Under the pieces are notes generated by a model that was given only the letters and a program-made list of their open reading frames with translations, was not told where the DNA came from and ran no database searches. Of a stretch of 35,162 nucleotides of DNA, positions 16,104 to 23,667 are shown piece after piece. The position numbers and the translations under genes were made by a program. Position 1 is the first letter of the stretch, and every line of letters starts with the position of its first letter. Source of the stretch: Clostridia bacterium (GTDB lineage Bacteria; Bacillota; Clostridia; TANB77; CAG-508); assembly GCA_022797145.1 (NCBI GenBank), contig JAAWKA010000016.1:1-35162 (forward strand). Direction: 5' to 3'.

Positions 16104-17369
16104 TTAAATCATTCTTAATATATCATTATAAGTTACATATATTGTTAGTCCAATTAATAATGCAAAACCTAATAATTGTATATTTATTTCTACTTTTTCA
16201 GGCAATGGCTTTTTTCTTATTGCTTCTATCAAATATATCACTACTTTTCCTCCATCTAATGGTGGAAATGGTAACAAATTTGTTACTCCTAAAGATAATG
16301 ATACAAGAGCTAATATATATATAAAGTCTGAAACTCCTTTCGTATTTGCTACAACTCCAGATATTCCAATAGGACCTATTAATTGTTGTGTTGACACACT
16401 GCCTGAAAATAGCATTTTCAAATTATCTATTATAGAAGCACAAAAATCTATTGTATCCCAAAATCCATAATATACATTGTTTATAAAATTATTTTCTGCT
16501 TTTTCAAATTGTACTCCTAATATATAGGTATATAATATATTTGGTTTTACTTCTATATCTATAAGTTCTCCTTTTCTTTCTAATGTAAATATTATATTTT
16601 CTTCATTAGTGTTTGATATGTATTCTACTACTTTATATGGGTCATTATTTACATCTTGACCATTTATTTTTTTTATTACATCATTTGTTTTTATTCCTTT
16701 TTCTTCTGCTGGACTTTTAGGATATATTGAAACAATTTTAGTGGTTAGCTCATCTCCTTGAGTTCCTAAATATATTCCTGTATCTTTACTTGGTATTGTT
16801 GTGGGTTTTACTTTAACATTTATTTTCTCATTATTTCTTTTTACTTCTACATCAACCTCTTCACCTTGACTTTTACTCATTATTTCATCTATATCTTTTT
16901 TATTTCTAATTTTTTTACCATTAATTTTTGTTATTTCATCACCTTTTACAATCCCTGAATTTATTGCATTATACTGTTCACTTACCAATTCTATTTTTTG
17001 TGATGCATAATTTCCAGTAATCAATACTAGGCCAAAATATATTATTACTGCAAATAATATATTGACAGCACCTCCTGCTACAATTATTGCTATTCTTTTT
17101 GGTATGCTTGTTTTACTAAAAGAACCTTCATTATCTGAACGTTCTTCCTCTCCTTCCATACTTACGAATCCTCCTAAAGGAATAAGTCTAAGAGCATATT
17201 TAGTCTCTGTTTTCTTACTTTTCCATATAGTTGGTCCAAAACCTAATGCAAATTCATTTACTTTTACTTTACACAATTTAGCAACTAAAAAATGGCCTCC
17301 TTCATGTATAAATATCAAAAATCCTAATAAAAATATAACTTTTATTATTGTTATAAAAAAATTTATCAA
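16104..17369 (-). CDS. rseP: RIP metalloprotease RseP/RasP
   Basis: Site-2 type intramembrane zinc protease, 421 residues, cutting membrane-bound anti-sigma factors and leftover signal peptides. The zinc motif HEGGH is at 22-26 in the first membrane segment. A PDZ domain occupies about 185-275, followed by further membrane segments and the third ligand motif LLPFPPLDGG near 370. The start is TTG at 17369, eight bases after GGAGG; no ATG or GTG precedes HEGGH, so TTG is required. It lies 12 bp behind cdsA, with no dxr between them. Confidence 0.95.
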   Translation of the reverse strand: MINFFITIIKVIFLLGFLIFIHEGGHFLVAKLCKVKVNEFALGFGPTIWKSKKTETKYALRLIPLGGFVSMEGEEERSDNEGSFSKTSIPKRIAIIVAGGAVNILFAVIIYFGLVLITGNYASQKIELVSEQYNAINSGIVKGDEITKINGKKIRNKKDIDEIMSKSQGEEVDVEVKRNNEKINVKVKPTTIPSKDTGIYLGTQGDELTTKIVSIYPKSPAEEKGIKTNDVIKKINGQDVNNDPYKVVEYISNTNEENIIFTLERKGELIDIEVKPNILYTYILGVQFEKAENNFINNVYYGFWDTIDFCASIIDNLKMLFSGSVSTQQLIGPIGISGVVANTKGVSDFIYILALVSLSLGVTNLLPFPPLDGGKVVIYLIEAIRKKPLPEKVEINIQLLGFALLIGLTIYVTYNDILRMI

Positions 17370-17381
17370 ATTCCTAGCCTC

Positions 17382-18185
17382 CTATAATAAACTTAAGAAC
17401 ATATATGCAAATGGTGCTATAAATATCACACTATCTATTCTATCTAGCATTCCTCCATGTCCTGGTATTAGATTACTAAAGTCTTTTATTCCTACATATC
17501 TTTTTATACTAGATGCTGAAAAGTCTCCTATTTGTCCTATAATGCTAAGTAATATCCCTATTAATACAATATATATGTATGAAATTCCCAAATTAAACCA
17601 TGTATTACATACAATAGTATATAATAAAATTATAATGACAGAGCCTATTGTTCCTCCTATACAGCCTTCTATTGTTTTGTTAGGACTGATCTTACTAAAT
17701 TTATGTTTTCCTAGTGTTTTTCCAAATATATATGCAAATACATCTGTTCCCCATGCTGAAAATATAATATACCAAATCAAAAAATTTCCATTTTCTAACC
17801 CTTTTAATAAAGGAATAAACATTAAAAATAGTGGAATGTAACATATTCCAAAAAAAGTTATTGAAATATCTTTAATGTTCGTTTTCATATTTGTTAAAAT
17901 TATCTGCAAAAACATAAGTAATATAGCAAGTGGTATTAATACACTTACAATAGTTATTGCATATTCTAATGGAATAATGTGAATAAATGCTATTAATGAA
18001 GTGGCAAGATAACCAATCCATACAATTGGTTTTGCTTTTTCTTTAAAAGCATTAAAATATTCATGAAGACTTAGTGCTGCTATAATTGCAAATGAAATAT
18101 CCACAATATATTTATTTCCCAAAATCAATATAATTGCTACAATTGGAAAACCAAGTAATCCTGAAATTATTCTTTTCATATTCAT
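17382..18185 (-). CDS. cdsA: Phosphatidate cytidylyltransferase
   Basis: 267 residues, polytopic membrane enzyme making CDP-diacylglycerol from phosphatidic acid and CTP, the branch point for all phospholipids. The C-terminal CDP-alcohol signature is present as SSIKRYVGIKDFSNLIPGHG followed by GMLDRIDS, which contains the metal-binding aspartates. About seven to eight hydrophobic segments span the rest. ATG at 18185 follows AGAGGAAG. It is 13 bp from uppS and 12 bp from rseP in a tight operon. Confidence 0.95.
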   Translation of the reverse strand: MNMKRIISGLLGFPIVAIILILGNKYIVDISFAIIAALSLHEYFNAFKEKAKPIVWIGYLATSLIAFIHIIPLEYAITIVSVLIPLAILLMFLQIILTNMKTNIKDISITFFGICYIPLFLMFIPLLKGLENGNFLIWYIIFSAWGTDVFAYIFGKTLGKHKFSKISPNKTIEGCIGGTIGSVIIILLYTIVCNTWFNLGISYIYIVLIGILLSIIGQIGDFSASSIKRYVGIKDFSNLIPGHGGMLDRIDSVIFIAPFAYMFLSLL

Positions 18186-18198
18186 AAATTCTTCCTCT

Positions 18199-18921
18199 TT
18201 ACTTTCCTTTTTTTATTGTTCTATTTTGATATTCATCTATTGCTAGTAATAAATCTTCTGGTTTAAAATCTGGCCAATATTTATCCATAAATATATATTC
18301 TGAATATATACTTTGCCATATTAAAAAACCACTTGTTCTTATTTGTCCACTTGTTCTTATTATTATTTCTGGATCTGGTTGACCTCCTGTATATAAATTA
18401 TTACTTATTAACTCTTCGTCTATATCATCTATACCTATTTCATTATTTTTTGATTTTTCTACTATTTTTTTTGTTGCCATAACTAATTCTGCTCTTCCTC
18501 CATAATTAAATGCTACATTAAATACAATTCCTGTGTTATTTTTAGTTCTTTCCATAGCTCTTTTTATACTGTTTTGTAGCCCTTTAGATAAAGCTTGTAT
18601 ATTACCAATAACATTTATTTTAACATTTTCTGTATCTGCCCTTTTAGAAAAATCCTCTAAATAATTTTGTAGCAATAACATTAATGCACCAACTTCTTCT
18701 TTAGTTCTATTCCAGTTTTCTGTAGAAAATGCATATACTGTTAAATAATCTATTCCTATTTTATTTGCATATCTAACAATATTTTCTAAAGTTTGTGCTC
18801 CTGTCTTGTGTCCCAATTTAGGATCTAGCCCCTTATTGCGCGCCCAAGTTCTATTTCCATCCATTATAATTCCAATATGCTTAGGTAATTTATTTTGAAC
18901 TATTTGTTGTATATTTGCCAT
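18199..18921 (-). CDS. uppS: Undecaprenyl diphosphate synthase
   Basis: Cis-prenyltransferase making the C55 lipid carrier for peptidoglycan and wall polymers. With the start at 18921 it has 240 residues. HIGIIMDGNRTWA at 15-27 includes catalytic Asp21, and VYAFSTENWNR and a C-terminal RTSGQ.RTSGFLIWQ..YSE region follow. I prefer the second ATG (18921), which has GGAG nine bases upstream, over the ATG at 18936, which has no RBS. It sits between frr and cdsA in the pyrH operon. Confidence 0.95.
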   Translation of the reverse strand: MANIQQIVQNKLPKHIGIIMDGNRTWARNKGLDPKLGHKTGAQTLENIVRYANKIGIDYLTVYAFSTENWNRTKEEVGALMLLLQNYLEDFSKRADTENVKINVIGNIQALSKGLQNSIKRAMERTKNNTGIVFNVAFNYGGRAELVMATKKIVEKSKNNEIGIDDIDEELISNNLYTGGQPDPEIIIRTSGQIRTSGFLIWQSIYSEYIFMDKYWPDFKPEDLLLAIDEYQNRTIKKGK

Positions 18922-18968
18922 AATATTATTCTCCATATTATATATATATAATTTTATTCTATTAATTT

Positions 18969-19517
18969 TTATACATTCATTATTTCTTTTTCTTTATTTA
19001 GTAAAATTTTATCTATTTCTTCTACTTTTTTATCTGTTATTTTTTGTATTTGTTCTTCTGCTTCTCTTAAGTCATCTTCTGTTATAAGGCTATCTTTTTG
19101 TTTTTTCTTAAATTCATCTATCCCATCTCTTCTAATTGCTCTTATTGCTACTTTTGCTTCTTCTGCTGTTTTTTTAATTTCCTTTACTAACTCTTTTCTT
19201 CTTTCTTCATTTAATTCTGGAAAAGATAATCTTATAATTTTCCCATCATTATTAGGATTTATTCCTATATCTGATGCAAGAATTGCTTTTTCTATTTCTT
19301 TTAGCATACTTACATCCCATGGCTGTATTACTATTAACCTAGCCTCTGGAACTGAAATTCCAGCTACTTGATTAATCGGTGTTGCTACTCCATAATAATC
19401 TACTTTTATCTTATTTAATATGGCTGGATTTGCTCTTCCTGCTCTTATTTCTGATAAATTTTCACCAAATACATTTATTGTTTTTTCCATCTTTTCCATA
19501 ATATTATTATAATCCAT
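18969..19517 (-). CDS. frr: Ribosome recycling factor
   Basis: 182 residues, splitting post-termination ribosomes with EF-G. The family signatures are LSEIRAGRANPAIL (about 20-33), INQVAGISVPEARLIVIQPW (about 49-68) and the C-terminal helix with IRRDGIDEFKK. The ATG at 19517 is preceded by GGAG at nine bases. An in-frame TTG at 19532 overlaps that RBS and is rejected. It is the second gene of the pyrH operon, 30 bp behind pyrH. Confidence 0.96.
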   Translation of the reverse strand: MDYNNIMEKMEKTINVFGENLSEIRAGRANPAILNKIKVDYYGVATPINQVAGISVPEARLIVIQPWDVSMLKEIEKAILASDIGINPNNDGKIIRLSFPELNEERRKELVKEIKKTAEEAKVAIRAIRRDGIDEFKKKQKDSLITEDDLREAEEQIQKITDKKVEEIDKILLNKEKEIMNV

Positions 19518-19547
19518 AATTTTAATCTCCAATCTTTATATAAATTT

Positions 19548-20255
19548 TTATTTTACAATAGTTCCTATTTTCTCACCTTTTACTATTTTTACCATATTTT
19601 CTGGTTTATCAATTCCAAATACCATTAATGGTATTTGATTATCCCTACATAATGCTGTTGCTGTGGAGTCCATTACTTTTAAATCTTTATTTAAAATGTC
19701 TGTATATGATATCTCATCATATTTTACTGCATTTGGATCTAGTTTTGGATCTGCTGAATATACTCCATCTATAGTTTTAGCAAGTAGTATAACATCTGCT
19801 TCTATTTCTGCTGCTCTTAATGCTGCTCCTGTATCTGTTGTAAAATATGGATTTCCAGTACCACATGAAAATATAACTACTCTTCCTTTTTCTAGATGCT
19901 TTACTGCTTTTCTTTTAATATATGGTTCTGCTATTTGCCTCATTTCTATTGCAGTTTGAACTCTTGTACTTAGTCCTCTTGTTTCTAATGCATCTTGTAA
20001 TGCCAAACCATTCATTGTTGTTGCAAGCATTCCCATATAGTCTGATGTAGTCCTTTCCATTTGATGTCCATATCTCCCTCTCCAAAAATTACCTCCTCCT
20101 ACTACTATTCCAACTTGTACTCCTAGATCTACCAAATTTTTAACTTCATCACAAATATTCCCTAAAACATCAGCATAAACTCCTGTTTTTTTGTCCCCTG
20201 CCAAAGCTTCTCCACTTAATTTTAATAATACTCTTTTATATATTGTATTCACCAC
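19548..20255 (-). CDS. pyrH: UMP kinase
   Basis: 235 residues, amino-acid-kinase fold, making UDP from UMP for pyrimidine and UDP-sugar supply. LKLSGEAL (about 12-19), [10 protein letters not shown] (about 52-61) and the C-terminal lid with MDSTATALC are typical. The start is one of two consecutive GTG codons; GTG at 20255 is seven bases from AAGGAG and no ATG is available. It is the first gene of the operon here. rpsB and tsf, common upstream in Firmicutes, are not upstream; a divergent gene begins at 20421. Confidence 0.96.
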   Translation of the reverse strand: MVNTIYKRVLLKLSGEALAGDKKTGVYADVLGNICDEVKNLVDLGVQVGIVVGGGNFWRGRYGHQMERTTSDYMGMLATTMNGLALQDALETRGLSTRVQTAIEMRQIAEPYIKRKAVKHLEKGRVVIFSCGTGNPYFTTDTGAALRAAEIEADVILLAKTIDGVYSADPKLDPNAVKYDEISYTDILNKDLKVMDSTATALCRDNQIPLMVFGIDKPENMVKIVKGEKIGTIVK

Positions 20256-20326
20256 TTTTATACACTCCTTAAATATTTTTTACTATTTTAACATACTTAG
20301 AAATAAATTTGCACTACTTTTTTAGT

Positions 20327-20356
20327 ATTTTATTATTTTTTATATACATTAGTCAA
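20327..20356 (-). promoter_or_regulatory. Promoter of the pyrH operon
   Basis: TTGACT (20356-20351), an 18-base spacer and TAAAAT (20332-20327) on the minus strand, back to back with the promoter of the (+) pseudouridine synthase gene. Confidence 0.5.
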
Positions 20357-20385
20357 TGATATTATATAAATATTTATTTATTTTA

Positions 20386-20414
20386 TTGTAAAGTTCTAAT
20401 TTTATTTATATAAT
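20386..20414 (+). promoter_or_regulatory. Promoter placing the transcription start at the ATG
   Basis: TTGTAA (20386-20391), exactly 17 bases, then a perfect TATAAT (20409-20414). The normal start point, about seven bases on, is the A of the ATG at 20421. No RBS lies in between. Confidence 0.6.
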
Positions 20415-20420
20415 GTTTAT

Positions 20421-21299
20421 ATGAAAAGTTTAGTTGTTGATGATAAATTTGATAAAAAGAAATTAAATAGTTTTTTATTTTATAACTTTAATGGCTTAAA
20501 TAATACTACTTTTTACAAAGCTTTAAGAAAAAAAGATATTCGTATTAATCATAAAAGAATTAATGCAAATGTAGTTATTTCTTCTGGTGATTTAATTGAA
20601 GTTTATATTTCAGATAATTTATTATTTCATTGTGATAATGTTTTAATAGATATTGTATATGAAGATAATAATATTATTGTTGTAAATAAACCTATAGGTA
20701 TAGAAGTTCTTGGTGAATTTAGTATAACATCTCTTCTACAAAAAAAATATAGTCATGATTTAAATATTAGGATTTCTCCTTGTCATAGGTTAGATCGTAA
20801 TACTTCTGGCTTACTATTATTTGCTAAAAATAACTCTTCTTTAGAAATTTTACTAAAGAAATTCAAAAATCATGAAATAAAAAAATTTTATATATGTCTT
20901 GTTTATGGTAGTCCTCCTAAGAATAATGAAATTTTAACTAGTTATTTATTTAAGGATGTAAAAAAATCTATTGTATATATTTCTGATTTACCTAAAAAAG
21001 GTTATAAGAAAATAATCACTGAATACAAATTATTAAAAAAATATCCTAATAATACTTCTTTGTTAGAAATTAATTTACACACTGGAAGAACTCACCAAAT
21101 AAGAGCACATTTAGCTCACATAAATTGTCCTATTATTGGAGATGGAAAATATGGTATAAATTCTATTAATAAAGCCTTTAAATCCAAAACACAAAAACTA
21201 TATAGTTATAAACTTGTTTTTGATTTTAATACTTCTAGTGGTATATTAGATTATTTATCTAATAAAGAATTTAATATAGATTATAGTTTTTATATCTAA
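20421..21299 (+). CDS. RluA-family pseudouridine synthase
   Basis: 292 residues. An N-terminal S4 RNA-binding domain (about 12-65, with RKKDIRINHKRI) precedes the catalytic domain. The signature HRLDRNTSG is at 122-130, with Asp125 the nucleophile, and the closing motif HTGRTHQIRAHLAHI is near 225. It modifies uridines in rRNA or tRNA; which site cannot be told from sequence. There is no RBS ahead of the ATG at 20421. A consensus promoter directly abuts it, so the mRNA is probably leaderless. No other start codon lies upstream of the S4 domain. Confidence 0.93.
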   Translation: MKSLVVDDKFDKKKLNSFLFYNFNGLNNTTFYKALRKKDIRINHKRINANVVISSGDLIEVYISDNLLFHCDNVLIDIVYEDNNIIVVNKPIGIEVLGEFSITSLLQKKYSHDLNIRISPCHRLDRNTSGLLLFAKNNSSLEILLKKFKNHEIKKFYICLVYGSPPKNNEILTSYLFKDVKKSIVYISDLPKKGYKKIITEYKLLKKYPNNTSLLEINLHTGRTHQIRAHLAHINCPIIGDGKYGINSINKAFKSKTQKLYSYKLVFDFNTSSGILDYLSNKEFNIDYSFYI

Positions 21300-21342
21300 T
21301 AATAGCCCCTCTATTACTTTATTTGTAATAGAGGGGCTATTA
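21300..21342. terminator. Shared terminator between convergent genes
   Basis: Perfect 18-bp stem (21300-21317 with 21325-21342) with a CCCCTCT/AGAGGGG core and a 7-nt loop, between the pseudouridine synthase gene (+) and the 105-residue protein gene (-). Confidence 0.85.
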
Positions 21343-21352
21343 TTTAAGGAAC

Positions 21353-21670
21353 TCAATAGGAATTATGGTTTCTTTTTATAATGTCATTGTAAATAACTAT
21401 CTTAAATTTCTCTAATTCTTCCTGTGTAAATTTTCCTGAAGTTCTAGATATATCAGCAGGAAGTACAGATTCTTCTCCTTCTAGAATTATATTGCCTTCC
21501 AGATCAGTTTCAATATACTCTCCCTCATGCTCTTTAAATTCGTACACATATCCCTTTAGTTCTCCACCTTTTTCTATTAGCCGTTTTGCATACTCCTTCC
21601 CCCATTGATGAACACTTCCATTTTTGTAATAAATTAGATAAGATAGTTCATATTGTTCACATTTCCTCAT
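21353..21670 (-). CDS. Hypothetical protein, 105 residues
   Basis: Not recognised. A small, soluble, acidic protein with an aromatic N-terminal half (YELSYLIYYKNGSVHQW at about 7-23), then charged strands, and a helical C-terminal segment (about 80-98). The fold may be a small beta sheet plus helix. ATG at 21670 follows AAGGAA, and it has a consensus promoter and a shared terminator, so it is a single-gene unit. The base composition is higher in GC (about 37% in the part I counted) than the neighbours, which may point to acquisition from elsewhere. Confidence 0.7.
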   Translation of the reverse strand: MRKCEQYELSYLIYYKNGSVHQWGKEYAKRLIEKGGELKGYVYEFKEHEGEYIETDLEGNIILEGEESVLPADISRTSGKFTQEELEKFKIVIYNDIIKRNHNSY

Positions 21671-21731
21671 ATGCTATTCCTTTCTGCTCCAATTTCGAAG
21701 CTAGCTACATTGTTAATATTTACCTTAATAT

Positions 21732-21759
21732 ATTATATCACAATTTTCAGTAAAGTCAA
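21732..21759 (-). promoter_or_regulatory. Promoter of the 105-residue protein gene
   Basis: TTGACT (21759-21754), a 16-base spacer and TATAAT (21737-21732) on the minus strand with an upstream TG, an extended -10. Confidence 0.65.
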
Positions 21760-21767
21760 ATGTTATG

Positions 21768-23498
21768 TTAATTGTTTTGTAAAATTTTCTTTATTTCTTC
21801 AAATCTTTTTATTTTTTGTGTAGTTGTTTTTATCATTGGTTCATCTGTTATATATAATTCACGTACATATTTATATGGTGGCATTGTTTTATTTATTTTC
21901 TTTATGTCACTCCATATAATATCTTTTAGTTTCTCTATTTCTATATTAGGATATGTTTCTTCTACATATTCTTTGTTATATACAATTTTTAGGCCTAAAT
22001 CTAAGTCTTCTTCCTTAGTTGGTATTCCAAATATCATATTTTCTGATACATATGGTAATTTAGATACCAATAGTTCTAGTTCTTCTGGATATATATTTTT
22101 TCCATTCTTCATAACAATTACATTCTTTTTTCTTCCTGTTATAAATAAATATCCTTTATCATCTATATATCCTAAGTCTCCTGTATAAAACCACCCATTT
22201 TTCAATACTTCATTTGTTGCTTCTTCATTTTCATAATATCCCAACATAATATTAGGGCCTTTTGCTATTATTTCACCTATTTTTTCTTCATTTGGATTAT
22301 CTATTTTAATTTCTACATCTTTTAGTGGAAATCCTACTGAACCATACTTTATATATTTATCATTTTCAGCAGTTAGTACAGGTGATGTTTCTGTAAGTCC
22401 ATATCCTTGTATAGTTCTTATTCCAAAATCATTAAAATTTTTTGCCACTGTTTTATCAATTCCTGCTGCCCCGCTTACTGCAAGTCTTAATTCTCCACCT
22501 AAATTATTTATAATTTCTTTAAATACCTTTCTTCTAATGTCAATGCCAACTTTTAATAATATATTAGTTATTTTAGTAACTATTTTGATTAATTTAGTTT
22601 TTCCTTTTTTATCAATTTCTTTTAATATCTTTTTATTCATTGCTTCTAGCAGAAGTGGTACACATACAAATATTGTTATCTTATATTCTTTTAAATTTTG
22701 CTGTATATGTTTTAGTCCATCACAAAATGCTGTTGTGGCACCATTATTCATAAAAAATAATTGTGCTGTTGAACCAAATGTATGATGTAATGGTAAAAAA
22801 GCCAAATTTTTATCTGTTTTATAGACCTTTACAACTGCATTTAAAGAATTTATGTTTGATATTATATTTTTATGTGATAACATAACTGCTTTAGACACTG
22901 ATGTAGTTCCCGAAGTGAATAGAATTACACTCATTTTTTCTTCATCTATTTTAGCTTCTTCATACTCTCTATTTCCATCATTTAATAATTTTTTTCCATT
23001 ATTAATTAATTTTTCTAAAGATATAGCATTTTCTTCATCTTCCTTTTTATTCATAGAGATATAATATTTTATTTTTGTATTATTGTTTAGTTTTATTTTT
23101 TTCATAATCTCATCATATTTATTTTCAAAAATGACAGCATCTGAATAACTTCTTTGCAATAGACTTTCTATTTCACCTTCTGGTAAAGACTTATCTAATG
23201 GAACAATAACTCCTACACCACATAGTGTAGCAATATATGATATACACCATTCATATCTATTATTTGATATTATTGCAATTCTTTTATCTTTTAATCCTAA
23301 ACTTATAAGGGCTGTTCCTAATGCTTTTACATCTTCATACATTTGTGAATATGTAATTTCTTTATATGATATATTTTCTCCTATTTTTTCCTTTAAAGTA
23401 AATGCAATATTATCTTTATATTTTTTTACTGTATCTTGTATCATTTCTTTAATATCTTTGTACTCTTTTGTTTCATATAAGATTTTATTTTTTTTCAT
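21768..23498 (-). CDS. AMP-forming long-chain acyl-CoA synthetase
   Basis: 576 residues of the ANL superfamily, activating a carboxylic acid (probably a fatty acid) to its CoA thioester via an acyl-AMP. The P-loop ILFTSGTTSVSKAVMLSHKN is near residue 192. GYGLTETSPVL (about 370) and WFYTGDLGYIDDKGYLFITG with RKKNVIV follow. The C-terminal catalytic Lys is expected in the final PPYKYVRELYI...TTTQKIKR segment. ATG at 23498 follows AAGGAG. There is no signal peptide. The promoter carries an operator-like palindrome. No beta-oxidation genes are adjacent, so a role in membrane-lipid use of exogenous fatty acids is as likely as catabolism. Confidence 0.93.
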   Translation of the reverse strand: MKKNKILYETKEYKDIKEMIQDTVKKYKDNIAFTLKEKIGENISYKEITYSQMYEDVKALGTALISLGLKDKRIAIISNNRYEWCISYIATLCGVGVIVPLDKSLPEGEIESLLQRSYSDAVIFENKYDEIMKKIKLNNNTKIKYYISMNKKEDEENAISLEKLINNGKKLLNDGNREYEEAKIDEEKMSVILFTSGTTSVSKAVMLSHKNIISNINSLNAVVKVYKTDKNLAFLPLHHTFGSTAQLFFMNNGATTAFCDGLKHIQQNLKEYKITIFVCVPLLLEAMNKKILKEIDKKGKTKLIKIVTKITNILLKVGIDIRRKVFKEIINNLGGELRLAVSGAAGIDKTVAKNFNDFGIRTIQGYGLTETSPVLTAENDKYIKYGSVGFPLKDVEIKIDNPNEEKIGEIIAKGPNIMLGYYENEEATNEVLKNGWFYTGDLGYIDDKGYLFITGRKKNVIVMKNGKNIYPEELELLVSKLPYVSENMIFGIPTKEEDLDLGLKIVYNKEYVEETYPNIEIEKLKDIIWSDIKKINKTMPPYKYVRELYITDEPMIKTTTQKIKRFEEIKKILQNN

Positions 23499-23565
23499 AA
23501 AATTTATATCTCCTTTTATTATATGATATATATTAATTATATTAACATTGTTGTTTTAATAAATA

Positions 23566-23593
23566 ACTATACTGTACGGTCAGTAAAAAACAA
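23566..23593 (-). promoter_or_regulatory. Acyl-CoA synthetase promoter with an embedded operator
   Basis: TTGTTT (23593-23588), a 16-base spacer and TATAGT (23571-23566) on the minus strand. The spacer is almost entirely filled by the palindrome TACTGACCGTACAGTA (23585-23570; arms TACTG/CAGTA, centre CG), the size and position of a TetR-family operator. No regulator gene is adjacent. Confidence 0.5.
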
Positions 23594-23667
23594 ATTTAGT
23601 TAATATTTATATATTGACTTTAAATGTATAGAATTATAAAATTATAAAAAATTACAAGGAGGCCTAT

